A stretch of 64,000 bases of DNA. It comes from Enterovirga rhinocerotis. GTDB lineage: Bacteria; Pseudomonadota; Alphaproteobacteria; Rhizobiales; Beijerinckiaceae. A program made the translations under genes and the position numbers. The first letter of the stretch is position 1. The number at the start of each line of letters is the position of its first letter. The DNA lies in assembly GCF_004363955.1 (NCBI RefSeq), contig NZ_SNZR01000011.1, forward strand, positions 2,046,001 through 2,110,000, in the 5' to 3' direction. Positions 19,360 through 29,147 of the stretch are shown here, one piece after another. The notes below the pieces were generated by a model, which saw only the letters and a program-made list of their open reading frames with translations, searched no databases and was not told the DNA's origin.

Positions 19360-19740
19360 TCAATCGCAGCGGCGCCCGAGGGCTGCGAGGCCTTCGTCGA
19401 GAAGATCGCCGAGATTCGGGATGCCGAGGAGATAGTCGGCGGTGGAGAGGGTTTCGCGCTCGCGGGCCGTCCGCAGCGCCTCCGCCCAGTCCGACGCCTC
19501 GAAATCGCCCCTCCCGATCCAGGCGATGGCGACCAGATCGTGACGCTCGTCGTCGTTGAGGCCGGCGATGAACTCGCGGACCTGATCCTCGGTCGAATCC
19601 CCGCGAGCGGAGGTGAGGACGTCCGTCGAGCCGTCGTCGATCGGGTTCGAGCCCGAATCGGGATCGGTCTCGCCGTCCTTCCCGTCGATGGTCCGTGCGC
19701 GCACGATGAGGTCGCACACCTTGTCCGTCGCAATATCCAT
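19360..19740 (-). CDS. DUF3775 domain-containing protein
   Basis: A 126-residue acidic cytoplasmic protein. The segment LNDDERHDLVAIAWIGRGDF and the C-terminal DYLLGIPNLGDLLDEGL are characteristic of DUF3775, a family of unknown function common in alphaproteobacteria. I chose the internal ATG (MDIATDKVCDLIVRAR) because the family starts close to this point. It lies 61 bases after the PAP2 gene in the same direction and may be co-transcribed. Confidence 0.85.
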   Translation of the reverse strand: MDIATDKVCDLIVRARTIDGKDGETDPDSGSNPIDDGSTDVLTSARGDSTEDQVREFIAGLNDDERHDLVAIAWIGRGDFEASDWAEALRTARERETLSTADYLLGIPNLGDLLDEGLAALGRRCD

Positions 19741-19801
19741 GGCTCTGCTCCGTCTCTTCGACTGGGGCAATGCGCGAGATCGCGGCGGGTTCGGCCCGGG
19801 A

Positions 19802-20761
19802 TCAGGACGTCTCGGCTACGGCGACCGCCCGCGGCGTCCTGCGGAGGGCGGCCAGGGCGTCGGCCGCCCCGAGCGCGGCGACGCCGATGACGAGGCCGGC
19901 CGCGACGTCCACGAAGTAATGGCCGCCGTCGATCGGGGTCGCGGCGATCAGGAGGAGGTTCACGGCGACGCCGGGCCAGCGAAGCCAGGGCACCGACCAG
20001 AGCGCGACCATGAACAACAGGCCGAGCGTCGCATGCAGGCTCGGGAAGGTGATGATGCCCTCGGCGTGTTTCAGCGAGATCACCGTCATCGCGCCGGAGC
20101 GGAGCGCGTTGAAATCGGGGACGTGCACCTCGGCGGCGCTCGGCCTCAGATTCGCGTAATCGGCCGGGGTCAGCCCGAGATGCACGAACATCGCATAGGC
20201 CGGCAGGACGCCGGAGATCGCGATCGTGACGAGCGAGGCGAGGAAATAGGCGACGAGGAAGCGCTGGAGTTGATAGGCGCGGCCCGTCAGCCCGAGCGCC
20301 GCCATGACGACGATCATCTGGACCAGGAGGCTGTCGTAGGCCTCCTTCAGGACCTTGCCGAGGAGCGGGCGCTCGTTCACGAAGCCGAGATAGGCGCGCC
20401 AGTCGAGGCCGAGGGCGAGGTCCCAGGCATGGAACATCGGATCGACCGTCGGCCGGCCGAGCGAGGCCACGAGATAGGACAGCGGCAGCCCGAAGACCGG
20501 GAAGGCGATCAGTTGTGCGAGACCGACCGTCGTGCTCGACAGCCGCTCGTCCGGCCGCAGGGTCCGATAGAAGATGCCGCAGGCCAGCGCGACGGCCGCG
20601 CCCGCCAGGGGCGGCACGGCGCTCGAGACGGCGAATGCCATGTCCGTGAGAGCGAACCAGGCCGCCGTCACGGCCGCCGTCACCGCGATCAGCAGCCAGG
20701 ACACGGTTTCGAGGCGGCGGGCGCCGTCCCGGTCCAGGTCGCGAATGTCGGAGACGCCCAT
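19802..20761 (-). CDS. PAP2-family membrane phosphatase
   Basis: A 319-residue integral membrane protein with about six helices. The phosphatase signature is present in two parts: FPSLHATLGLLF (catalytic His of motif 2) and GGHYFVDVAAGLVIG (motif 3, with the nucleophilic His). The spacing matches the PAP2_3 subgroup that includes inositolphosphorylceramide synthase-like enzymes. The likely reaction is dephosphorylation or phospho-head-group transfer on a lipid at the periplasmic face. The substrate is not determined. It is divergent from the aminotransferase gene. Confidence 0.9.
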   Translation of the reverse strand: MGVSDIRDLDRDGARRLETVSWLLIAVTAAVTAAWFALTDMAFAVSSAVPPLAGAAVALACGIFYRTLRPDERLSSTTVGLAQLIAFPVFGLPLSYLVASLGRPTVDPMFHAWDLALGLDWRAYLGFVNERPLLGKVLKEAYDSLLVQMIVVMAALGLTGRAYQLQRFLVAYFLASLVTIAISGVLPAYAMFVHLGLTPADYANLRPSAAEVHVPDFNALRSGAMTVISLKHAEGIITFPSLHATLGLLFMVALWSVPWLRWPGVAVNLLLIAATPIDGGHYFVDVAAGLVIGVAALGAADALAALRRTPRAVAVAETS

Positions 20762-20917
20762 GCGCCGACCGTAAGCGGTGATCGCTTAAGCGCCGGTCAA
20801 TGCGATCGCGGAAATCGCGCGCCGGAGGCCGGCTCGGCGCCGGCCGCATCCGCGCCATGCAAAATCGCCGGGCTCGCGCGATCCGCGTCTCTTGCCGCCT
20901 CACGCGCCCGGGACTAG

Positions 20918-22156
<1,239 letters not shown>

Positions 22157-22182
22157 CGCTTTTCCGCTCGAGACTGCAATCC

Positions 22183-22207
22183 AGCCCGGCCGCATGGCCG
22201 GGCTTTT
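22183..22207 (+). terminator. Rho-independent terminator of the aminotransferase gene
   Basis: A perfect 9-bp stem AGCCCGGCC / GGCCGGGCT with a GCAT loop is followed by TTTT. It starts 27 bases past the stop codon. Confidence 0.9.
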
Positions 22208-22344
22208 CTATTGGGGGCGGGCGTCAGGGACCGTTCGCGAGTGCATCTCTGCGATGGGCGGGAAACGGTCTCGGCACCCTCTCCGCGATCCAGACATTCC
22301 GGTGGCCCGCATACGCGAGCCCGCGATAGTCTCCGTGCCTTGGA

Positions 22345-23127
22345 TCAATCGGCCGACAGAGCCTTAATTCGACACGACCTTTCCCAGGGATCACTCTCCG
22401 CGAGGAGCCGGCCTTGCTCGACGAGGGCGACAAGGCGCGTTTGCAGCATCAAGTCGCCGACCTGCTGGTAGGGCTGAGAGCTGTAACCGAGCGCATTTCC
22501 AATGATCCTGGCGCTGGCTTGCCATTCTGAAGTCGCTTGCGCCAAGATCAGCGGGTCGAAGTGGTCGATCGTCGTTGAGACTAGCCCCGTGTCTGTGACG
22601 ATCCGGAAGGGCGCGTTTTCTTTCTGAAGGTGACGCCATAACGCCTTGGCCTCACGTCGCTCGCGCGCGGCCATTAGCATCTCCTGCCCCAACAGCGACC
22701 TGAGGCCGTCCGCCTGCATGGTCGCGACCGAGTGAGGTTCGTATAATGCTGTTGAACCATCTCGCGCCTTCGACGGCACTTGCCGTCCGGTCACGTCGAT
22801 GACGTGAAAAGGGCGGTCTCCAAGCCACGTTTCTAAAGCAAGGAGGAAGCAGAACTCAGAAGCAGAATGTCGACTGAACCAGACGATCAGACGGCCGTCG
22901 GCGGTTGAGATACGCTTCTGGAACTGGCGAAAGGCCGTCTCGACTTCAATGCCGTCGTACCATCGCCCCCACCATGCTGCCCGCGCGGTCGGGTCGAGTG
23001 GATCGATCGGCCCACAACTCAGATCGTCTCGAAAGCGAAGCACCTCCACGTCCTGGCCCGCATCGCGCAACGCGTGAAGGAGGCTCCCGCCGGCAGAGTC
23101 GCCAGGAGCGATGTGCAAGATGCTCAT
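22345..23127 (-). CDS. DUF1835 domain-containing protein
   Basis: A 260-residue protein. The N-terminal domain (MSILHIAPGDSAGGSLLHAL, then LRFRDDLSCGPIDPLDP and LIVWFSRHSASEFCFLLAL) is typical of DUF1835; the C-terminal part is the associated DUF3658-type region. The function is unknown. The codon usage is less GC-biased than in neighbouring genes, consistent with an accessory gene. It follows the aminotransferase terminator in the opposite orientation, with a 137-base gap in which I see no gene. Confidence 0.85.
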   Translation of the reverse strand: MSILHIAPGDSAGGSLLHALRDAGQDVEVLRFRDDLSCGPIDPLDPTARAAWWGRWYDGIEVETAFRQFQKRISTADGRLIVWFSRHSASEFCFLLALETWLGDRPFHVIDVTGRQVPSKARDGSTALYEPHSVATMQADGLRSLLGQEMLMAARERREAKALWRHLQKENAPFRIVTDTGLVSTTIDHFDPLILAQATSEWQASARIIGNALGYSSQPYQQVGDLMLQTRLVALVEQGRLLAESDPWERSCRIKALSAD

Positions 23128-23241
23128 ACCGATCGGATAACGCGAATCGTCACCCGCCAGAAGCTGAGCTCATAGCGGACAGTCAGCTTGGCTTGGCCTG
23201 AAGCCGCAAGATGATCCCCGCAGCTCCGAGTACATCGGTTC

Positions 23242-23589
23242 TCAGCATTTCGTGCCCGTTTCTGGAGACCCGAACTCGCCGTCGAGTTGGCGATCCTCAC
23301 GCCAAACGAAGCGGTCATCCCAGTAACGAATGATTGCAGGCCGGTCGTCGAGACGAAGCTCGAACCAGAATACCCGCCCCCAAAGTTGCCAGCTGCCCGA
23401 CGTCATCCCGCCGAGCAGCACCGCCCCATCCTCCTGCTCAGCGCTATCGACGCTCCATCGCATCGCGACGCCGCCGATGGACGCCTCGATAAGGCCGTCC
23501 CATTCGCCGACTGGCTCGAATCCGATCCGATAGGGACCGTCTTCGCTGGAGAATGTCAGGTCGAAGGCGCGAGGAACCATGGTCCGCAT
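23242..23589 (-). CDS. Hypothetical acidic Trp-rich protein
   Basis: A 115-residue unrecognised protein beginning [18 protein letters not shown]. It is unusually rich in Trp and acidic residues ([50 protein letters not shown]), suggesting a compact beta-rich fold. The frame is open to 23700, but neither upstream start has a good ribosome site; ATG at 23580 is the other option. It lies in the same accessory segment and direction as the DUF1835 gene. Confidence 0.6.
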   Translation of the reverse strand: MRTMVPRAFDLTFSSEDGPYRIGFEPVGEWDGLIEASIGGVAMRWSVDSAEQEDGAVLLGGMTSGSWQLWGRVFWFELRLDDRPAIIRYWDDRFVWREDRQLDGEFGSPETGTKC

Positions 23590-23901
23590 GCCCGAATGGT
23601 CGCATTGCAGCTTAAGGTCCGCAACGGATCGATGGGCGACGACCCCGCCGGGACGCTGGCCACCTCGGCGAAATCGACGCAGCGATGCCCCGATGATCAA
23701 ATCCGATCGAGGTCACGGGTTCGGCCTTTGCGCGGGTCGCCGATGGCTTCTCGGCCGCCCGCGAATGCGCTGTCCCTCGCTCATGGAGAGCGCCTCCCTG
23801 CCGGATCGGCTCCACCACTGGCTCCGCCTGCCGTCGACAGTGACCTGCCGAGGTCGGAATCTTATCGTCCTCCCGGACAGGAGTTCGGAGCCGAGGGCAT
23901 C
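23590..23901. other. Gap without a recognisable gene
   Basis: These 312 bases separate the leftward orphan gene from the rightward kptA remnant. Open frames here lack start sites and family resemblance. The region should hold the two divergent promoters, but I see no strong -35/-10 pair. Confidence 0.4.
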
Positions 23902-24431
23902 ATGAGCAAGGATACCAGCAAGCTGTTGAGCTATGTCCTGCGCCACGCCCCCGAAAGCCTCGGGATCGTGCTCGACGCAGGCGGCTGGACTTCTGTCGAG
24001 CAACTGGTCGCCAAGGCGCAGCAGGCCGGGCATCGGATCGATCGCGCGACTGTCGAAGCGGTCGTGGCCGAGAGCGACAAGAAGCGTTTCACGCTCTCCG
24101 AGGACGGAAGGCTCATCCGGCCGCTCAGGGCCACTCAGTCTCGGTGGACCTCGGATTGGCCCCTTCTGCGCCGCCGGACCTTCTGTTCCACGGAACCGGA
24201 CGAGACGCGGTCGACGCGATCCTGGCCGAAGGGTTGAAGCCGGGCAGGAGGCAGCATGTCCACCTTTCGCTCGACGAAACCACCGCCGCCACCGTCGGGA
24301 GCAGGCATGGCAAGCCCGTCGTGTTTCGGGTCGCGGCGGGGCGGATGCACGCGGACGGCTTGACGTTCTGGAAGGCCGATAACGGCGTCTGGCTCACCGA
24401 CTCCGTCCCACCCGGCTATCTCGACGCGTGA
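23902..24431 (+). pseudogene. kptA: RNA 2'-phosphotransferase KptA/Tpt1, frameshifted
   Basis: The two halves of a Tpt1/KptA protein lie in different frames. Frame 1, from the ATG at 23902, encodes [20 protein letters not shown] through [17 protein letters not shown], then goes out of register. Frame 2 resumes at about 24125 with [42 protein letters not shown] and ENGVWLT-like NGVWLTDSV, ending at the TGA at 24431. One missing base near 24124, between the conserved RLIRP and QGHS, explains it: the total of 530 bases is one short of 177 codons. All catalytic-region motifs survive, so the lesion is recent or an assembly error. The intact enzyme transfers a 2'-phosphate from RNA to NAD. Confidence 0.85.
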
Positions 24432-24628
24432 GGTGCGAGCGAGCTTCGCGCTGCCGGGGTTAGGAAGACGCACGCATCCCGGATCCGCAATGTGTGTCCG
24501 GCGCGGTGGCCGCGCTCTCCCCCGCGACATTCACCCTGTCTTCAGATTCCGCAGCCCCGCGACAAGCTTGGCAGGAACGAGTGCGTGGCCTGTGCATTTC
24601 GTACAGAGGGATATCATCGGAGGACATC

Positions 24629-25123
24629 ATGATCAGAACGCTTTCGGCCCTTGCGGTCGCGGCGCTCGCCACAACGGCCCTTCCCCAGGTGGCCAGCGCG
24701 CAGGTCGTCCAGGCCGGCGTCCTGCGCTGCACGGCAGCTGCCGGAAGCGGGTGGGTGCTCGGATCCCAGAAGCGCGTCGCGTGCGTGTGGCGCAATCCCT
24801 ATGGCGAGATCGAGCATTATGACGGCGTCGCCAGCACGCTGGGCATCGATATCGGCTATACCAGCATCAGCTCCATGGCCTGGGGCGTGATCGCCCCCGC
24901 GGGGAACGTGCGCGGCGGCCTCAGCGGCAATTTCGGCGGGGTCGGACTGCAGGCGACGGTCGCGGTCGGCGTCGGCGCGAACGCGATGATCGGCGGCTTC
25001 CAGAACCAGTTCATGCTCCAGCCGCTGTCCGTGACGGGCCAGGAAGGCCTGAACGGCCAGGTCGGCCTGACCGGGCTGTCCCTTGCCCTGCGCACCGTGA
25101 CGCCTCCGCGTCGCCATCGCTGA
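24629..25123 (+). CDS. DUF992 domain-containing exported protein
   Basis: A 164-residue periplasmic protein. A signal peptide (MIRTLSALAVAALATTALPQ, cleavage near ASAQ) is followed by the DUF992 core: GVLRCTAAAGSGWVLGSQK, CVWRNPYGEIEHYDG, then a glycine-rich C-terminal half (GVGANAMIGGF, LQPLSVTGQEGLN). The family is confined mostly to alphaproteobacteria and has no assigned function. The ATG at 24629 has a GGAGG ribosome site; the frame upstream is an open extension without a site. Confidence 0.9.
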   Translation: MIRTLSALAVAALATTALPQVASAQVVQAGVLRCTAAAGSGWVLGSQKRVACVWRNPYGEIEHYDGVASTLGIDIGYTSISSMAWGVIAPAGNVRGGLSGNFGGVGLQATVAVGVGANAMIGGFQNQFMLQPLSVTGQEGLNGQVGLTGLSLALRTVTPPRRHR

Positions 25124-25259
25124 CACAGGATGGCGGCGCCGGCAGGCGCCGCCATCCGTCCTCCCAGAGCCACGCCGCCGCCGGGTTGCGTCCCGGCGCT
25201 CGGCGTTGTTCCATCAGGCGACCGGCTGCTAGAGAAGGCCGGCCGAAGAGGGAGGGTCG

Positions 25260-26993
25260 ATGTCCGCCGATACTGGGCGCGCGCCGCGCGATCCGGCCGC
25301 CGATGAGCGGCTCGAAAGCTCTGCGGCCAAGCCGTGGCTCTCCTCGTATCCGCCGGGCGTCCCGGCCACGATCGACCCCGGCGCAGCCGGCACGCTGGTC
25401 GACATCTTCGACGATACCGCCAAGCGCTACCCTGACCGGCCGGCCCTCGAGAGTTTCGGCCGCCGGATGACCTATGGCGAGCTGGCCGGACACGCGGCCG
25501 CCGTCGGTTCCTGGCTCGCGGAGGCCGGGATCGGGCGAGGAGACCGCGTCGCGATCATGCTCCCGAACGTGATGGCCTTCCCGCCGATCATGTTCGGCGT
25601 GTTGATGGCCGGGGCCACGGTCGTGAACGTCAACCCGCTCTACACGCCGCGGGAACTGTCCGGGCAGCTCCGTGATTCGGGGGCCCGAACCATCTTCGTG
25701 CTGGAGAACTTCGCCCATACGGTCCAGGCCGTGCTCGGCGAGGTCACGCTCGACCGTATCGTGATCGTCAAGCCGGGCGACCTCCTCGGCTTCAAGGGCG
25801 GGGTGATCAATCTCGTCTCGCGCTATGTGAAGAAGGCCGTACCGGCCTACGACCTGCCGGGGACGATCTCCCTCGCCACGGTCGTCAAGGCGGGCCGCGC
25901 CGCCCCGCGGGTGCCTGTCCGCGTCACGCTCGATGACGTGGCCTTCCTCCAATACACCGGCGGCACGACCGGCGTCGCGAAGGGCGCCATGCTGACCCAT
26001 CGCAACGTCGCGGCGAACGTCGTCCAGTGCGAACTCTGGCTGCGGACGGGGATGGGGGACGGCCCCCACATCATGGTGACGGCGCTGCCGCTCTACCACA
26101 TCTTCGCGCTGACCTGCTGCTGCATGGTCCTGGTCAGGCTCGGCGGCTGCCAGCTGCTCATCGCCAACCCGCGCGACATCCCCGGCTTCGTCAAGACGCT
26201 GCAGACCCGGCCCTTCACCTGCATCTCCGGCGTGAACACCCTCTACAATGCGCTCGCGCGCGCACCCGGCATGAAGGAGGTCGACTTCTCGAAGCTGACC
26301 CTCTGCGTCGCCGGCGGCATGGCCACCCAGAGCGCCGTCGCCGAGGCCTGGAAGAGGCTGACGGGCAAGCCGATCGTCGAGGGCTACGGCCTCTCGGAGA
26401 CCTCGCCCGTCCTCTCGATCAACCGGCTCGACATCGAGGCCTTCACCGGAACGATCGGCTATCCCGTCTCCTCGACGGAGGTCTCCGTCCGGGTCGGCGA
26501 CCGCGAGGTGCCTTCGGGCGAGGCGGGCGAGCTCTGTGCGCGCGGGCCGCAGATCATGGCCGGCTACTGGAACCGCCCCGACGAAACCGCCAAGGTCATG
26601 ACGGCGGACGGCTATTTCCGCACGGGCGACGTCGCCGTCTTCGAGCCCGATGGCGCGCTTCGCATCATCGACCGGATGAAGGACATGATCCTCGTCTCCG
26701 GCTTCAACGTCTATCCGAACGAAGTCGAGGAGGTCGTCGCCGGCTGTCCGGGCATCGCGGAGGTCGCCGTCATCGGCCTTCCCGACGAGCGCTCGGGTGA
26801 AACCGTCGCGGCCTACATCGTCCGGAGCGATCCCGCCCTGACGGAACAGGACGTGGTCGCCTGGTCCCGCGAACGGCTCGCGCCCTACAAGGTCCCGCAC
26901 CGCATCGTCTTCCGCGAGGCCCTGCCGAAGACGAATGTCGGCAAGGTCCTCCGGCGCGTGCTGCGCGAGGAGACGGCAGCGCCGCAGACCTAG
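25260..26993 (+). CDS. fadD: Long-chain fatty-acid--CoA ligase (FadD-type)
   Basis: A 577-residue AMP-forming acyl-CoA synthetase that activates fatty acids to acyl-CoA for beta-oxidation or lipid synthesis at the inner membrane. Visible motifs are the P-loop YTGGTTGVAKGAML, ALPLYHIFAL, GYGLSETSPV, DGYFRTGDVAVF, the hinge and A8 region RMKDMILVSGFNVYPNEVE, and the A10 lysine in PKTNVGKVLRR. The N-terminal KPWLSSYPPGVPATID is the classic FadD opening. A good ribosome site (GGGAGGG) precedes the ATG. It lies upstream of moeB in the same direction with a 76-base gap. Confidence 0.94.
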   Translation: MSADTGRAPRDPAADERLESSAAKPWLSSYPPGVPATIDPGAAGTLVDIFDDTAKRYPDRPALESFGRRMTYGELAGHAAAVGSWLAEAGIGRGDRVAIMLPNVMAFPPIMFGVLMAGATVVNVNPLYTPRELSGQLRDSGARTIFVLENFAHTVQAVLGEVTLDRIVIVKPGDLLGFKGGVINLVSRYVKKAVPAYDLPGTISLATVVKAGRAAPRVPVRVTLDDVAFLQYTGGTTGVAKGAMLTHRNVAANVVQCELWLRTGMGDGPHIMVTALPLYHIFALTCCCMVLVRLGGCQLLIANPRDIPGFVKTLQTRPFTCISGVNTLYNALARAPGMKEVDFSKLTLCVAGGMATQSAVAEAWKRLTGKPIVEGYGLSETSPVLSINRLDIEAFTGTIGYPVSSTEVSVRVGDREVPSGEAGELCARGPQIMAGYWNRPDETAKVMTADGYFRTGDVAVFEPDGALRIIDRMKDMILVSGFNVYPNEVEEVVAGCPGIAEVAVIGLPDERSGETVAAYIVRSDPALTEQDVVAWSRERLAPYKVPHRIVFREALPKTNVGKVLRRVLREETAAPQT

Positions 26994-27069
26994 CAGGCGG
27001 CGGGCGGCGGCATCGGCACCATGCTCGCCGGCCCATTGCACCGTGCCGCCGGCCGCGCCACGGTGCGGC

Positions 27070-27849
27070 ATGGCCCTCTCTCCCGACGAAATCGAACGCT
27101 ATGCCCGCCACATCGTGCTGCGCGACGTCGGCGGCCCGGGCCAGGCGAAGCTGACGCGGGCGCGGGTGCTGGTGATCGGCGCGGGAGGCCTCGGCTCCCC
27201 GCTGGTCCAATATCTCGCCGCCGCTGGGATCGGCACGATCGGGATCGTCGACGACGACACCGTCTCCCTCTCGAACCTCCAGCGCCAGGTCCTGCACGGC
27301 ACGCCCGATCTCGGACGGACGAAGCTCGACAGCGCGGCCGAGGCCGTGGCCCGGCTGAACCCCCATGTCTCGGTGATCGGCCATGCCGAGCGCCTGACGG
27401 CCGGGAATGCACGCACGCTCGTGGCCGGCTACGACCTCGTCGCGGACGGCTCCGACAATTTCGAGACGCGCTACGCCGTGTCCGATGCCTGCTATCACGA
27501 GGGCAAGCCGCTCGTGACGGCGGCGCTCGGCCAGTTCGACGGCTCGCTGACGACGATCCGCGCCCACGAGACCGGGCCGGACGGCATGCCGAACCCGACC
27601 TATCGCTGCCTGTTTCCCGACCGCCCTCCCCCCGGCGCCGTGCCGACCTGCGCCGAGGCCGGCATCCTCGGCGCCCTCGCGGGCGTGATGGGCTCGCTCA
27701 TGGCGATGGAGGTGATGCGCGAGATCGTCGGTTTCGGCGAAGGCCTCGTCGGCCGCCTCCTGATGGTCGACGCCCTCTCGATGCGCTTCGAAACGCTGCG
27801 CTACAGCTGGGACGAGACGAACCCGCTGAGCGGGACGTCTGTGCGGTAG
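27070..27849 (+). CDS. moeB: ThiF/MoeB-family adenylyltransferase
   Basis: A 259-residue E1-like enzyme that adenylates the C-terminal glycine of a ubiquitin-like sulfur carrier (MoaD or ThiS). The nucleotide site VLVIGAGGLGSPLVQYLAAA, DDDTVSLSNLQRQ and VADGSDNFETRY are present. The first zinc pair is half lost (PTYRCLFP, where E. coli MoeB has CYRC), and the C-terminal CxxC is missing because the protein ends about 30 residues past the last helix. Rhodanese is not fused. The frame is open upstream, but MALSPDEIERYARHIVLRD is the family N-terminus. Whether it serves molybdopterin or thiamine synthesis is not determinable here. Confidence 0.9.
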   Translation: MALSPDEIERYARHIVLRDVGGPGQAKLTRARVLVIGAGGLGSPLVQYLAAAGIGTIGIVDDDTVSLSNLQRQVLHGTPDLGRTKLDSAAEAVARLNPHVSVIGHAERLTAGNARTLVAGYDLVADGSDNFETRYAVSDACYHEGKPLVTAALGQFDGSLTTIRAHETGPDGMPNPTYRCLFPDRPPPGAVPTCAEAGILGALAGVMGSLMAMEVMREIVGFGEGLVGRLLMVDALSMRFETLRYSWDETNPLSGTSVR

Positions 27850-27863
27850 GCGTTCCGCGTCAT

Positions 27864-27972
27864 GCGTGCTTCGAGACGCAGCCTTCGGCTGCTCCTCAGC
27901 ATGACGCAGTCAGTGGAATCCAAAATGGCGTCATGCTGAGGAGCGGGCGCCTGCCCGCGTCACGAAGCACGC
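27864..27972. repeat. Interspersed inverted-repeat element between moeB and the pheST operon
   Basis: Two 44-45-base arms in opposite orientation (27864-27907 and 27928-27972) are separated by 20 bases. Their outer ends (GCGTGCTTCG, CGAAGCACGC) and inner ends (CTCCTCAGCATGACGC, GCGTCATGCTGAGGAG) match, while the centres differ. Each arm contains its own small GC-rich hairpin (GCAGCCTTCGGCTGC in the left; CGGGCGCCTGCCCG in the right). This is the layout of a REP/BIME-like dispersed palindromic element. It lies between convergent genes and could also serve as a bidirectional terminator. Confidence 0.75.
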
Positions 27973-27981
27973 ACCCAAGCC

Positions 27982-28254
27982 TCACTGAACCGTCGTGCCG
28001 CCATCCCGCGACTTGATCGCGTGCTGGAGCGCCTCGTCGCAGGCCTCGCCGATCTCGACGAGCATCCCGATCGGGATCGGGATGTCGACGCGCTGGTGAT
28101 CGATCGTCTCGAACCGCAGCACGGCGAGGCTCTCGCCGAGCCCGATATCCTTGAGGTCGGTGCAGATCGGGAGTTGGAACGGGCCGGGGCCGTCGAGCGG
28201 AATCTCGACCGGCTCGGGGCCGCGCGGACGGTCGTCGTCGGTATCGTCAGCCAT
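27982..28254 (-). CDS. Small acidic hypothetical protein
   Basis: A 90-residue protein beginning MADDTDDDRPRGPEPVEI and containing LGESLAVLRFETIDHQRVDI and MLVEIGEACDEALQHAIKS. I do not recognise it. It starts inside the end of the SEC-C gene (ATG ATG overlapping GCTGA), with a GGAGG ribosome site in the upstream gene, so translation is likely coupled. It is the last gene of the pheST transcript. Confidence 0.75.
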   Translation of the reverse strand: MADDTDDDRPRGPEPVEIPLDGPGPFQLPICTDLKDIGLGESLAVLRFETIDHQRVDIPIPIGMLVEIGEACDEALQHAIKSRDGGTTVQ

Positions 28255-29140
28255 CATGGGCCTCCAGGCAGCACTTCTTGAATTTCTTGCCCGACCCGCA
28301 GGGGCACGGGTCGTTCCGGCCGACGTCGCGATGGGGGTTGCGGGTCGGCTCCGGCATCTCGTCCTCGCCCTCGGGGTCGTCGAGCGCCGCGGCGAGTTCG
28401 CCGACCACGTCCTCGACATAGCCGAATTCCTGGTCGTGGAAGCGTGCCGCGTCCTCGGGCTTGGCCTCCGCCTCGGCGAGCGTGAGGGCGAACCATTCCG
28501 GATCCTCGGCATCCTCGAGGAGGCGCGCATCGCTCCGGGCCGCTTCGACCAGCGGCACGAGATCGGCGAAGCCGAGGAGCGCGATCGCCTGCTCCCAGCC
28601 GGTCCAGGCCGCATCGCCGGACCGGGCCGGCCGCTCGCGGTCGAAACCGACGAGGAAGCCGTGCGCCCGCTCGCGCGGAATGCGGCCGACGAAGACGAGA
28701 TAGGCATAGGCGCCGAACAGGCTCCAGCGCACGAACTCGTCCGCCGCCGGATCGGAGATCGCCGCTTCGAGCGCATCGACATCGCCGTCGAAGGTGCTGG
28801 CGGCGAGGCGCGGCAGGGTCGCGGGGACGGCGTCGCCGAGGAGGAAGGCGACCGCGTCCTCATCGCGCCGCGCGATCCGCAGCAGCGGCTGGAACAGCCG
28901 CTCGTCGCGGCCGAAGGCGAGGACGTGGATGCCCCAGAACAGGAGGTTGGCCTCCCGCTCGTCGAGTTCCTGTCCCTCGGCCGCCTTGCCGGCAGCGCCG
29001 AGCACGGCCTGCGCGATGCGGCCGGGATGACGCGAGGCCTCCTCGAGCGCGTCGACCGGCAGGTCGCGCGCCGTCGACAGAGCCTCGACGAGGCTCGCGC
29101 GGCCGACCGGCCCGAGCGGGATGTCGTCCGGAGTACTCAT
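28247..29140 (-). CDS. DUF1186 / SEC-C motif protein
   Basis: A 297-residue cytoplasmic protein. A long helical N-terminal region of DUF1186 type (LVEALSTARDLPVDALEEAS onward) ends with a zinc-binding SEC-C motif, RNDPCPCGSGKKFKKCC, in the last 25 residues. The same C-terminal module lets SecA bind SecB and ribosomes; in stand-alone proteins its partner is unknown. I chose MSTPDDIPLG (29140), seven bases after the pheT stop, with a GAGAGAG ribosome site; the 24-codon upstream extension overlaps pheT. Co-transcribed with pheT. Confidence 0.88.
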   Translation of the reverse strand: MSTPDDIPLGPVGRASLVEALSTARDLPVDALEEASRHPGRIAQAVLGAAGKAAEGQELDEREANLLFWGIHVLAFGRDERLFQPLLRIARRDEDAVAFLLGDAVPATLPRLAASTFDGDVDALEAAISDPAADEFVRWSLFGAYAYLVFVGRIPRERAHGFLVGFDRERPARSGDAAWTGWEQAIALLGFADLVPLVEAARSDARLLEDAEDPEWFALTLAEAEAKPEDAARFHDQEFGYVEDVVGELAAALDDPEGEDEMPEPTRNPHRDVGRNDPCPCGSGKKFKKCCLEAHDG

Positions 29141-29147
29141 CTCTCTC

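Noticed and set aside
22345-24431. Possible genomic island
   Set aside because: Mixed accessory genes and a broken kptA are suggestive, but there is no integrase, transposase, direct repeat or tRNA end to support an island.
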